DNA from: Calditrichota bacterium
Lineage (GTDB): Bacteria; Calditrichota; Calditrichia; Calditrichales; Calditrichaceae
Assembly (NCBI GenBank): GCA_003854985.1
Contig: RQOG01000146.1
Span: 1 to 38,373, forward strand
Direction of reading: 5' to 3'
DNA: 38,373 nucleotides
Shown: positions 1-7,851 of the stretch, in pieces
How the letters are laid out: every line of letters starts with the position of its first letter
Position numbering within the stretch: the first letter of the stretch is position 1
Translations under genes and position numbers: made by a program
The notes under the pieces: model-generated
Told to the model about the DNA's origin: nothing
Seen by the model: only the letters and a program-made list of their open reading frames with translations
The model's database searches: none

Positions 1-175
1 CATCTGAGTATCCCCTTCAATGCGTTTCAAATTAACCGCCTTAAATTATACAGATACAAATAAGACCGGTAAATAAAGTCCTTTATGGATGATGAGCTCA
101 AGAAGCGTATGCCAGAGATCCGGCGATCAGAAAAGTACCCGGATTTAAGGGTGGGAATAAAATAAGGAAAAAATT

Positions 176-1099
176 ATGAAACGCGCATATTCTTTTTTAA
201 CCATTCTGATTCTTCTTTGCGGATTATCCATTTTGTTTTCCTGCAAACAGACTAAAAATGGATCTGCTTCACAAAGTAAAATACAGGAGACTAAATCCTT
301 TTCCGCTGAAATAACTATGAAAAACGAGAAGGTGAAAAAAATTGATAATCTTGAAAGGGTTTTTGTCTCTCATGCCACTTTTTCGCAAATCCGGACGGAT
401 GTGCCGACCCGGATCGATATTGTCCGTTATAATATCCCCGTCGGCAACGGAATCTATGGGGTTGCCGTGCCTTTCGAAATCATTAAAAGCGTTACTTTTG
501 AAGAAAAAGAGGAAATTAATTCTTATACCGAAGCCACGGTGACTTTGGGAAATAATATAATAGTCAAAGGTTCCAGCTGGGGCGTTTTCAAAGGCAAGAC
601 CGATTTGGGCAAAACGGAAATAAACATGGAGAATATAAAAGAAATCGTTTTTAAGCAGCCACCCGGCGAAAAATACAGCGATCCGTCGTTTGGCGATTAC
701 CAGGCTAAATTATATACAATCGATAACCAGGTGAAAGAATTATCCGGCGCGGCGCTGGCCAAAGAACTGGTAAATGAGAACGGTTGTTATCTTGACGCGT
801 ATGAGCAAACCGATATACTCACCTATCAAATCGAAGACGAAGCGACCTATGAAATTTCCTGGGAAGAGATCGATGCAATTGTTCACGATAATCCCAGAAT
901 CAGGATTAGTGTGGGCGGCTATTATGAAGATCCTTTCCGGCTGATAACTAAGGACGGTAAAAACCTGACGGTTACCTGTCCGCCCTGGCTTAGCGTACCG
1001 CAGAATGTCCGGGGTCTAATGGATTTCGGAAATGAATATAAGCTACTGGCTACGGTTACTTTATATGACAGAAGTTTTAAAAAGCTCGAATTCAGATAA
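176..1099 (+). CDS. Lipoprotein with two related beta-rich repeats, function unknown
   Basis: The 307-residue product starts with a lipoprotein signal: basic MKR, a hydrophobic stretch, and a lipobox (LFSC) with Cys at about residue 23. It should therefore be anchored in the outer membrane or periplasm. The body looks like a tandem of one small fold. A segment with a VTLG...VKG strand pair is followed by FKGKTDLGKTEINMENIKEIVF near residues 120-160. A second segment has EISWEEIDAIVH near 220, then a LITKDGKNLTV strand, and the protein ends FKKLEF. The recurring pattern 'I.(M/W)E.I..IVF' suggests repeated surface-exposed beta modules. I do not recognise a named family and assign no function. 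The start is supported by AAGGAAA about 7 nt upstream. It is the first of three successive exported lipoproteins, but 57 nt separate it from the next reading frame, so cotranscription is uncertain. Confidence 0.8.
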   Translation: MKRAYSFLTILILLCGLSILFSCKQTKNGSASQSKIQETKSFSAEITMKNEKVKKIDNLERVFVSHATFSQIRTDVPTRIDIVRYNIPVGNGIYGVAVPFEIIKSVTFEEKEEINSYTEATVTLGNNIIVKGSSWGVFKGKTDLGKTEINMENIKEIVFKQPPGEKYSDPSFGDYQAKLYTIDNQVKELSGAALAKELVNENGCYLDAYEQTDILTYQIEDEATYEISWEEIDAIVHDNPRIRISVGGYYEDPFRLITKDGKNLTVTCPPWLSVPQNVRGLMDFGNEYKLLATVTLYDRSFKKLEFR

Positions 1100-1156
1100 G
1101 AATATAATCCGAATTATTTTTAAAACCGATGTCCGTTTAATTTTACGGAGGGGGAG

Positions 1157-1453
1157 ATGTATAATAAACTTATTATCAACATAAAACCGCTCGGATTCAT
1201 GTGGGATACCTATGATCCTTTTCTTTTTTGTGTGCATCACAAGGATTTCTATCCCGCCGGAAATGAATTAATGGGTCTGGTGGCTCAATACGGCCCGTTT
1301 GTAATGAACACCCAGGCGGAAATTCATCAGGCTATAGAAGACTACAGGAAAACCCAGTTTGGCGGGTGGCCCTGGTCAGCCTTTGATCATACACATCCCC
1401 GTTTGAAGGGAAGATTTGCCAGATATGCAGATGGCAGAGAAGAAATTAAATAG
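1157..1453 (+). pseudogene. Pirin-family remnant with in-frame internal deletion
   Basis: This 98-residue frame appears to join the two ends of a pirin-like protein. Residues about 12-40 (MWDTYDPFLFCVHHKDFYP then AGNELMG) resemble the N-terminus of the FCB-type pirin family. Residues about 41-98 (LVAQYGPFVMNTQAEI, DYRKTQFGGWPW, KGRFARYADG) match its C-terminus. Complete pirins are roughly 230-320 residues and carry two cupin domains with the metal-binding His/Glu set. Here that whole middle section is absent, with an apparent junction near base 1277. The frame stays open and keeps a very strong ribosome site (GGAGGGGG directly upstream), so a short protein could still be made. It would lack the metal site, so pirin or quercetinase activity is not expected. 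The family match is from memory of conserved motifs. That it is a relic rather than a real mini-protein is inference. Confidence 0.65.
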
Positions 1454-1580
1454 CGGAAAGAATATTTGTCGATTTAAGGAAATTATAATAGGCTTTGTCT
1501 TTAGAATGAAAGATTTTAATTGATATAAAATACTCAAATGTTTTAATTATCGTATATCATTAAATAACGAACATGGTAGA

Positions 1581-2264
1581 ATGATGCAATATTATTATAA
1601 AATACCGGTGGCGGCTTTGTTTTTTATCCTGGTAGGCGCCTGCGGAGAAAAAACAGAAAATAGCGCCGGGGACGTGTCTGTTTCCTCTGCGCCTGATACG
1701 AGTATAGGCAGTAGAATGGTGACCGATGAATTAGCGGGTTCCGCTTACCGCGAAAGAGCCAAAGCCTATTTTCTGCTATCCGGAAGGGATACTTCCGATT
1801 TCATTTGTTATGTTGCGGAATCCAGGGACGATCACCGGATTAACATGGATATCCGGTTTAAAAATAACAAGACCTACCGCAGGCATTTGAATGAATTACA
1901 TAAAATAATCCCTGAAGCGGCCAAAGATTTCAATATGGATTCCCTAAGTTCCGTTTACATTGGCAGGCTGGTTAATTCCGGAGATATGGCCATCCATCTT
2001 ACCAATGAATACATCAGGAAATACGGAAAAGACAAATACCCGGAGAATAATGAAGAATTTGTCCTATTTCTGCTCGATACAAAGCTGGCTGCCGATTTTA
2101 GCGGTCTGTTTAAACCTTATGCTGTTGAGGTTCAGTCTTTTTGTTGCGAAAAGCTGTTCTTTACAACGCGTGATGAATTATTCAGATCCGCTGAGACAGA
2201 AACCGATTCCAGTCTGGCACCGGAAATAATCCTTGACTGTATGACCTGGATAAATTTTAAATAA
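1581..2264 (+). CDS. Hypothetical lipoprotein
   Basis: The 227-residue product has a short N-terminus, a hydrophobic core (VAALFFILV) and a lipobox ending in Cys at about residue 21 (LVGAC). A Ser/Glu/Asp-rich linker typical of exported lipoproteins follows. The rest is a mixed, mostly helical-looking soluble domain with no motif I recognise. It includes a short paired-cysteine motif (FCCEK) near residue 183 and ends with CMTWINFK. The start is not certain: two consecutive ATGs occur at 1581 and 1584 and the ribosome site is weak. It is followed 23 nt later by the beta-helix lipoprotein gene in the same direction, so the two may share a transcript. No function is assigned. Confidence 0.7.
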   Translation: MMQYYYKIPVAALFFILVGACGEKTENSAGDVSVSSAPDTSIGSRMVTDELAGSAYRERAKAYFLLSGRDTSDFICYVAESRDDHRINMDIRFKNNKTYRRHLNELHKIIPEAAKDFNMDSLSSVYIGRLVNSGDMAIHLTNEYIRKYGKDKYPENNEEFVLFLLDTKLAADFSGLFKPYAVEVQSFCCEKLFFTTRDELFRSAETETDSSLAPEIILDCMTWINFK

Positions 2265-2287
2265 TCACTTTTATTGAGGCGCTTTTT

Positions 2288-3808
2288 ATGAAAAAAATAA
2301 TCGCACCAGTCGTCATTTTGTTGTTTTTGATTATTAACAATTGTTCCTGCAACAGGGAAGGTATTACCGGTAGTCCCTTTGACCCGTTCGGGGATTATGT
2401 TTTCGAAGAACCGCCGGTTACCGGCAATACTTTTTACATTGACCCGGTTAACGGTTCTGCGGGCGGCGACGGCAGTTATGAACGTCCCTGGAGAACTTTA
2501 CAGGAGGTTGTGGAAAACAATTTGATTGAATGTTACCAGCCGTCTGAAAACTATAATCCTTCATCGCCGCTTAAAATTGTAAATGAAGGCGCCCCGGTCA
2601 AAGGCGGCGATAGACTGGTTCTGCGCAGCGGGTATCATGGCTATTTCAAACGGAGCGTATTCGTGTTCAAAGACTGGCTTACGATTGCGGCCGAAGAAGG
2701 GCACACGCCTGTGCTTTGCCAGTTTCGTATCGAAGGCGCTTTTGAAAAAATATATCTAAAAAACCTGACCTTTCTGAAGGAAAGTTATCAAGGCGATGAA
2801 GAGTATTGGAAAGCCGAAGTGCTAAACCGGAATAATAATTCCTGCGTAGTTCTGACTTCCAGTTCTTTCTGGGGCGCGGGCAGTCAGGTTAAGTTAAACG
2901 GTCTGACCGTAAAAACAGCACAGGATGTATCCGGGTGGGATACGACGGTCTGGCAGGAAAGAGCGGCTTCCGGCATTTCGCTGCGCAGCGTTAAAAATGC
3001 GGAAATCGTTAATTGTTATATCGAAAATATCCGCTTTGGCATCAATATTGAATATCATTCCGATTACAGTTACGCGGTGAATAATATAATCAATAATTAT
3101 TCTGGCGATGGCGCCCGGCTGATTAGTGATAATGTTTTGTTTGCCTATAATACCATTACAAACTGCTATAAAGTGGACGGCAATCACGATGATGCCATTC
3201 AGAGTTATTCGCGCGGAGTGGATAACTCCGCCGGCACCGGCGTGCTGAAAAATGTGGTAATCCGGGGGAACCTGATTATAGGGACGCCGGACCGGAATAA
3301 TCCTCTGGCCGGTAATCCGCAGGGCATCGGTTGTTTTGACGGCATGTTCGACAACTGGATTGTGGAAAATAATGTGGTTGTTACCGATCATTATCACGGG
3401 ATCACCTTTTCCGGCATGCGCAACGGCTTAATTTTTAACAACACGGTCATTGACCAGATACCGGGAAATGATACCAGCCCGTGGATACATGTAAATCCGC
3501 ATAAAAACGGCACGCCCAGCGAAAACTGTATTGTCGCCAATAATATCGTCTCGTCGTCGGTTAGCGTAAACGCCCTTAATTCCGAACAGACCAATAATTT
3601 TATCTTTGGTAAAAACAATCATGACCAGATTTATCATTATTTTACCGATCCGGATGACTATGATTTTCATCTGTTAAGCAACGATTCGACAACAAAATAT
3701 ATGATCGATAAAGGCAGAATTCTTGAAGGAATTATATCGGTTAAAATCGATAAGGATCAGACAGGGCGTTCGCCGGTTCCCGATCTCGGGGCTTATGAGG
3801 CTCATTAA
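2288..3808 (+). CDS. Exported right-handed parallel beta-helix protein (lipoprotein)
   Basis: The 506-residue protein has an N-terminal hydrophobic signal followed by NNCSC, so it is probably a lipoprotein with Cys at about residue 19 or 21. After a linker it shows the hallmark opening of surface beta-helix proteins: TFYIDPVNGS, a G-D-G-S turn and ERPWRTLQE at about residues 48-70. From about 210 to 430 there are repeated short strands rich in Asn/Ile/Val (NAEIVNCYIENI, NVLFAYNTITNCY, NVVIRGNLIIG, NWIVENNVVV, GLIFNNTVID, NCIVANNIVS). These are successive rungs of a parallel beta-helix of the pectate-lyase-like/PbH1 type. The end (GRSPVPDLGAYE) is the usual terminal motif of this family. Members are often polysaccharide lyases or cell-surface proteins. 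No catalytic residues can be assigned by eye, so substrate and activity remain open. Confidence 0.85.
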   Translation: MKKIIAPVVILLFLIINNCSCNREGITGSPFDPFGDYVFEEPPVTGNTFYIDPVNGSAGGDGSYERPWRTLQEVVENNLIECYQPSENYNPSSPLKIVNEGAPVKGGDRLVLRSGYHGYFKRSVFVFKDWLTIAAEEGHTPVLCQFRIEGAFEKIYLKNLTFLKESYQGDEEYWKAEVLNRNNNSCVVLTSSSFWGAGSQVKLNGLTVKTAQDVSGWDTTVWQERAASGISLRSVKNAEIVNCYIENIRFGINIEYHSDYSYAVNNIINNYSGDGARLISDNVLFAYNTITNCYKVDGNHDDAIQSYSRGVDNSAGTGVLKNVVIRGNLIIGTPDRNNPLAGNPQGIGCFDGMFDNWIVENNVVVTDHYHGITFSGMRNGLIFNNTVIDQIPGNDTSPWIHVNPHKNGTPSENCIVANNIVSSSVSVNALNSEQTNNFIFGKNNHDQIYHYFTDPDDYDFHLLSNDSTTKYMIDKGRILEGIISVKIDKDQTGRSPVPDLGAYEAH

Positions 3809-3841
3809 AAAAGAATAATACAAATCAAAAGCATCCGCCCA

Positions 3842-3973
3842 ATGCATATTCGTTATTGGAATGCGGAAGACAAAGACTTTGATATCCTTCTGAATTTTAT
3901 GCAGAACTATTATGATTTTGAAAGCATCCCTATTAACCGGCATAAGTCAGGGCAAACGGTGAGTACCGGATAA
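3842..3973 (+). pseudogene. GNAT N-acetyltransferase N-terminal remnant
   Basis: Starting at ATG 3842, a 43-codon frame reads MHIRYWNAEDKDFDILLNFM and continues QNYYDFESIPINRHKSGQTV before a stop at 3971. The pattern (I-R-x-A-x-x-x-D, then L-L-x-F-M-x-x-Y-Y-D-F-E-x-I-P) is the beta1-alpha1 start of many GNAT acetyltransferases, which normally run 140-160 residues. Everything downstream, including the acetyl-CoA-binding Q/R-x-x-G-x-G/A motif, is missing, and the following 90 bases do not continue it in another frame that I can see. It is most likely a degraded or truncated gene. It lies between the beta-helix lipoprotein and the metallo-beta-lactamase-fold gene. Confidence 0.5.
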
Positions 3974-4066
3974 ATTATTGCATTGTCAACTTAAAGTTAA
4001 GATATTTGCGCATCATGACGGGGAAAGCCCTGACTGATCGTGTACTTCCTTAATACGGAGGTCTAT

Positions 4067-4888
4067 ATGCGCAGAAGAACTTTTATCAAAAAACTAACCT
4101 GGGGAACAGGAGCATTATTTATGACTCATGAACTATCCTTTGCCAATAAATCCGGGGGAAAAATCGCTGTTCAAATGATTTATAACAATATTATCGGGGA
4201 TACCGGTTTAAAGAGTGCCTGGGGACTGTCTCTCTGGATCGATTTTGGGAAAGATGCCGTTTTATTCGATACGGGCGGCGAACCGGAAGTTTTATGGCAC
4301 AATATTCAAACCTGCCGGATCGATCTTAATAAGTTGTCAACTGTAATCATATCTCATAATCACTGGGATCATATTAACGGGCTGGGAATGATCCTGGAGA
4401 AGACGGATTATAAACCGGTCGTTTACATACCGGAGATGGCGTTAAGGACAGTGAAACAAAAACACCCTAAAGCGAATCTCAAGGGTATCAATGAAGCGCA
4501 GATGATACGTGAGCATTTATGGACAACCGGTCAGTTAAAAGGTTCGTATAAGAGCGACGCCATTTATGAACAGGCGGTTTTTATTATAAATAACGGTTCA
4601 CTTTATATTTTTACAGGTTGTTCACATCCCGGTATTGTGGAAATTGTGGCAAAAGTAAAACAAACGCATCCGGAAAAACAGATTGAATTTGCTGCCGGAG
4701 GTTTTCATCTTGGCGGTCATACACTCGGGCAGTTGAAAGATATCTCGGTAAAACTTAGAAAACTTGATGTAAAAAAAATAGCGCCGTCCCATTGCACCGG
4801 CGATCAGGCTATTGAGTATTTCAAAGAAGAATGGAATGATCGGTTTTTTGAATTTTATTTGCGAAACCGGCTGGAAATACCCGTGTAA
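4067..4888 (+). CDS. Tat-exported metallo-beta-lactamase-fold hydrolase
   Basis: The start is placed at ATG 4067 because GGAGG lies just upstream and because the protein then opens with a twin-arginine signal (MRRRTFIKKLTWGTGALFM). An in-frame ATG at 4040 would only add nine residues ahead of it. The mature domain is a metallo-beta-lactamase fold: LFDTGG, the metal motif HNHWDH (H97, H99, D101 and H102 from this start), GCSHPG and GGFHLGG. A final histidine is in PSHCTG. The order and wording match the subgroup related to 7,8-dihydropterin-6-yl-methyl-4-(beta-D-ribofuranosyl)aminobenzene 5'-phosphate synthase, which has a wide hydrolase/oxidoreductase range. Export by Tat suggests it folds with bound metal before translocation. 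The substrate is unknown. The next gene begins 35 nt downstream in the same direction. Confidence 0.85.
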   Translation: MRRRTFIKKLTWGTGALFMTHELSFANKSGGKIAVQMIYNNIIGDTGLKSAWGLSLWIDFGKDAVLFDTGGEPEVLWHNIQTCRIDLNKLSTVIISHNHWDHINGLGMILEKTDYKPVVYIPEMALRTVKQKHPKANLKGINEAQMIREHLWTTGQLKGSYKSDAIYEQAVFIINNGSLYIFTGCSHPGIVEIVAKVKQTHPEKQIEFAAGGFHLGGHTLGQLKDISVKLRKLDVKKIAPSHCTGDQAIEYFKEEWNDRFFEFYLRNRLEIPV

Positions 4889-4923
4889 GACAATACTTCT
4901 CAAATTCACCTATCGGAAAATAA

Positions 4924-5730
4924 ATGAAAAATAATTATGTTCATGGTTATCATGAAAGAGAATCTGTGCGTCTGGCCGATCAGGCTGACTGCCTGAGTGC
5001 ATTACTGCATCACGATTCGATATTCGTGGAAAATTCGCTGGTTCTGGAAGCAGGCTGCGGCACCGGGGCTCAAACCCGTATTATTGCTGCCCAAAATCCC
5101 GGGTCGCAATTTATTTCCATCGATATATCAGAAGCATCGTTGCGTCAGGCGGAACAGTCTGTTCGGTCAATGAATATCTCCAATGTGCAATTCCGACAGG
5201 GAAATATATTCGAGCTGGATTTTGACGATGAAATGTTTGATCACATTTTTATATGTTTTGTGTTAGAGCATTTGCCGAAGCCAAAGCAGGCTTTGCAGGC
5301 GCTGAAGCGTGTATTGAAAAAAGGCGGTACGCTTACTTTAATCGAAGGCGATCATGGATCGGCTTATTTTTATCCGCGCAGCCGGGCTGCGCAGAAAGCT
5401 ATCGACGCCCTGGTGAAGCTACAGGCTTTAGCCGGGGGCAATGCCTTGATCGGCCGGGAATTGTATCCTTTGCTTATGGAAACGGGATTCAAAGATTGCC
5501 AGGTTTCTCCCCGGATGGTGTATGTGGATGCCAGCCGACCCGAATACGTGGAAGGATTTACAAAGAACACGTTTACGGCCATGATTGAAGGCGTCCGGGA
5601 AAAAGTTATCAACGCGAATATTATAAACGAACAGACTTTTGATAAGGGTGTGCGGGATTTATACCGCTCAGCGGAAGCTGACGGTGTTTTTTGTTATACC
5701 TTTTTTAAAGGCTCAGGACGTAAAACTTAA
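4924..5730 (+). CDS. Class I SAM-dependent methyltransferase
   Basis: This 268-residue cytosolic protein has the Rossmann methyltransferase signatures in order. Motif I is VLEAGCGTG (about residues 40-48), and an acidic residue ends strand 2 (FISIDIS, about 60-66). A QGNIFELDFDDEMFDHIFICFVLEHLP segment covers motifs II-III at about residues 91-117, and LKRVLKKGGTLTLIEGDHG is the post-motif region. The C-terminal third is a helical cap typical of small-molecule methyltransferases of the Methyltransf_11/25/31 type. The acceptor substrate cannot be told. It sits 35 nt behind the metallo-beta-lactamase-fold gene and may be cotranscribed with it. The ATG has a modest GGAA element upstream. Confidence 0.88.
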   Translation: MKNNYVHGYHERESVRLADQADCLSALLHHDSIFVENSLVLEAGCGTGAQTRIIAAQNPGSQFISIDISEASLRQAEQSVRSMNISNVQFRQGNIFELDFDDEMFDHIFICFVLEHLPKPKQALQALKRVLKKGGTLTLIEGDHGSAYFYPRSRAAQKAIDALVKLQALAGGNALIGRELYPLLMETGFKDCQVSPRMVYVDASRPEYVEGFTKNTFTAMIEGVREKVINANIINEQTFDKGVRDLYRSAEADGVFCYTFFKGSGRKT

Positions 5731-5864
5731 GTTAAAAGTATTTTGTGTATATTTTTTATAAAAACCATGAATGCAGGTTGAAATGAATGGCAGTTTTTTT
5801 ATATTTTCGGCTGTCAATTTCAAGTAATAAAAATTAAGGTCATCAGCATCGGCAGGAAAATAAA

Positions 5865-6851
5865 ATGAAATACAGGAAGCTTGGCAAAACCGGATTACAT
5901 ATTTCCGAGATCAGTTTAGGCACCTGGCAATTGGGAGGCAGGTGGGGGGAAGAATTCAATTATACAACGGCGGAAAAAATATTAAACGACGCTATAGATA
6001 ACGGCATAAATTTTATCGATACCGCCGATGTGTATAACGATGGCAAGAGCGAAGAAACCATCGGCCGGGTGCTGAAAACCCGTTCCGAAAAAGTGTATGT
6101 AGCCACCAAATGCGGACGGCGTCTTAATCCACATACCAATGAGGCTTATCAGCCGGAAATCCTTAAAAAATTTGTTGAAGACAGTTTAACCAATATGAAA
6201 ATGGACTGCATCGATCTGATACAACTCCATTGTCCACCGACCGAAGTGTATTACCGTCCGGAAATATTCGAGCTGTTTGATAAATTAATTTCCGAAGGCA
6301 AAATTAAAAATCTGGGCGTAAGTGTGGAAAAAGTTGAGGAAGGCTTAAAAGCCATTGAATATCCGAATGTAAGCACCGTGCAGATTATTTTTAATATGTT
6401 CCGTTTACGTCCGGCGGAATTGTTTTTTAAGGAAGCGCATAAAAAGGACGTCGGTATCCTGGCCCGGGTGCCTTTAGCCAGCGGATTACTGACCGGTAAG
6501 TTTACCCGGAGTACCCAATTCGGCCCGGACGATCACCGTACTTTTAACCGTGACGGCGCTGCCTTTGATAAAGGCGAAACATTTTCCGGCGTGGATTTCG
6601 AAAGAGGACTCGAAGCGGTTGATGAGCTTAATAAACTGTTTAAATCCAAAAAAAACCTGGTGCATTACGCGCTAAAATGGATACTGGCTTTTCAGGAAGT
6701 CAGCTGCGTTATTCCGGGCGCATCATCGCCTGGGCAATTACATTCCAATCTGGATACGTTGAGATTTCCACCCCTGAGCGAAGCGCAGATGAAAGGTGTA
6801 AAATCCATTTATGATCACTATATCCGGCCATACGTGCATCACCGGTGGTAG
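5865..6851 (+). CDS. Aldo/keto reductase
   Basis: The 328-residue protein begins with the standard MKYRKLGKTGLHISEISLGT strand of the aldo/keto reductase superfamily. It contains the full catalytic tetrad: D52 (NFIDTADVYNDG), Y57, K82 (YVATKCGRR) and H122 (DLIQLHCP). The C-terminal part carries GILARVPLASGLLTGKF and the cofactor-binding region (VIPGASSPGQLHSNLD). The length is normal for the family, which reduces aldehydes and ketones with NADPH in the cytosol. The subfamily is the AKR11/13-like bacterial 'general oxidoreductase' type. Its physiological substrate is not predictable. A ribosome site (AGGAAA) precedes the ATG. The gene stands alone, with about 130 nt before it and 240 nt after. 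Confidence 0.92.
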   Translation: MKYRKLGKTGLHISEISLGTWQLGGRWGEEFNYTTAEKILNDAIDNGINFIDTADVYNDGKSEETIGRVLKTRSEKVYVATKCGRRLNPHTNEAYQPEILKKFVEDSLTNMKMDCIDLIQLHCPPTEVYYRPEIFELFDKLISEGKIKNLGVSVEKVEEGLKAIEYPNVSTVQIIFNMFRLRPAELFFKEAHKKDVGILARVPLASGLLTGKFTRSTQFGPDDHRTFNRDGAAFDKGETFSGVDFERGLEAVDELNKLFKSKKNLVHYALKWILAFQEVSCVIPGASSPGQLHSNLDTLRFPPLSEAQMKGVKSIYDHYIRPYVHHRW

Positions 6852-7090
6852 CATTGTTCATATTACTATAAGCTAAACCACCTGCATCGTTTTATAAGCT
6901 CAATTTAAAAACCCATGATAGTTAATCAGGCCGTTTGTCTTTTTTTATTTCTTTCCCTCCGTATTCTTTTCAGTTTATAAACAAGGGTATCCGGGTAAAA
7001 AAAATTGCCTTATCTAAGCCGGAGAAAACTTTTTGAATTATCTTCCGTAACATTAAACCAATAAAATACAGTTGAAGGAATTTAGGCAAT

Positions 7091-7534
7091 ATGAAAAACA
7101 TATTTATCCCACCTGTATTGTTTATGGTTAGCCTGGTATTGATTGCCGCTTCATTTTTCGTGTTGCCAGCTTTTAACCTGATACCCTTTCCGTATAACCT
7201 GGCGGGTTTGTTATTGATATGGGCCGGTATCGTTTTGAACGGTAAAGTGGTTGACTTATGTAAGAAATATAACACGCCACATGATTTTTGCAGAACTACC
7301 GTATTAATCGAAGAAGGCGTTTTTACCAAATCCCGCAATCCCATGTATATTGGTATGTTCTTATTCCTATTAGGACTGGCTGTCTGTTTTATGAACTTAG
7401 CGGCTGTAATCTTTTCATACCTGTTTCTTTTCATAGTCAGAATAGCCTTTATAACCATGGAGGAAAAAAAGTTAGAGCAGGAAATCGGCCAGTCTTACCT
7501 GGAATACAAAGTTCGCGTAAAAAGATGGTTTTGA
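7091..7534 (+). CDS. Isoprenylcysteine/phospholipid methyltransferase-like membrane protein (ICMT/PEMT family)
   Basis: The 147-residue protein has three to four membrane segments (about 7-27, 36-51, 86-105 and 106-122). Its signature cytosolic motif is GVFTKSRNPMYIGM at about residues 76-89, and it ends with E-E-x-x-L-x-x-x-x-G-x-x-Y-x-x-Y-x-x-x-V-x-R-W. These are the SAM- and lipid-binding elements shared by bacterial ICMT-like and phospholipid N-methyltransferases. Bacteria do not prenylate cysteines as eukaryotes do, so a lipid or small lipophilic acceptor is more likely. GAAGGAA lies about 11 nt before the ATG. The length is typical of the bacterial short form. The gene has no obvious operon partner. 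Confidence 0.85.
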   Translation: MKNIFIPPVLFMVSLVLIAASFFVLPAFNLIPFPYNLAGLLLIWAGIVLNGKVVDLCKKYNTPHDFCRTTVLIEEGVFTKSRNPMYIGMFLFLLGLAVCFMNLAAVIFSYLFLFIVRIAFITMEEKKLEQEIGQSYLEYKVRVKRWF

Positions 7535-7701
7535 TCAATTTTGGAATTAGGGATTGGGAATTATATTAAGAACACTTTCCATTAGATAGACTTTTTTGCT
7601 AACGATCTTTGGAAAACCCTCTTTTGTCGTTGACCCTGTTTCGGCTTCTATATTCAATTTTCAAATTAATGGGTACTCTGAAGCGCGGCGCACAAAATCA
7701 T

Positions 7702-7790
7702 TGTCTGAACCATGATTAAAAGGATTAAATGATTTTATGATTCTTAAAATCATAGTCCATCAGAAAATCACAAAAATCAAAGTTCAGACA
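7702..7790. repeat. Fold-back repeat element with 9-nt GATT periodicity
   Basis: The 317-nt gap between the ICMT-like gene and the MATE gene contains an imperfect 89-bp palindrome. Its ends are perfect 9-bp inverted repeats, TGTCTGAAC (7702-7710) and GTTCAGACA (7782-7790). Its centre is TATGATT (7736-7742) and AATCATA (7748-7754) around a 5-nt loop. In the left arm GATT recurs about every 8-9 nt (near 7713, 7722, 7731 and 7739), and the right arm has the matching AATC/ATC series. Elements of this style are dispersed, non-coding repeats in several environmental bacterial lineages. I recall the type rather than a specific entry. No other copy was found in this window. The rest of the gap (7535-7701 and 7791-7851) shows nothing I can name. 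Confidence 0.7.
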
Positions 7791-7851
7791 TTTATTTTCC
7801 TTTTTCAAATATTCAGAAAAAAATATATTGCCTTTTTACCCGGGGGATTTC

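Noticed and set aside
1..63. Open frame ending in LKLYRYK and a stop at 61-63, possibly the tail of an upstream gene
   Set aside because: Only 20 codons are visible and no family can be recognised, so a coding call is not supported.
85..165. 26-codon ATG frame (MDDELKKRMPEIRRSEKYPD...) just before the first lipoprotein
   Set aside because: It has no clear ribosome site and no recognisable domain, and may be chance or a relic.
5724..5735. Short palindrome AACTTAAGTT at the end of the methyltransferase gene
   Set aside because: It is too short and AT-rich to be a terminator and lacks a following T-run of note.
6970..7458. 162-codon minus-strand frame across the ICMT-like gene
   Set aside because: The plus frame has clear family motifs and membrane helices; the antisense frame has none.
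1..7851. Possibility that the first region is a genomic island or phage remnant
   Set aside because: No integrase, transposase, tRNA-end duplication or obvious composition break was seen; gene relics alone do not show transfer.
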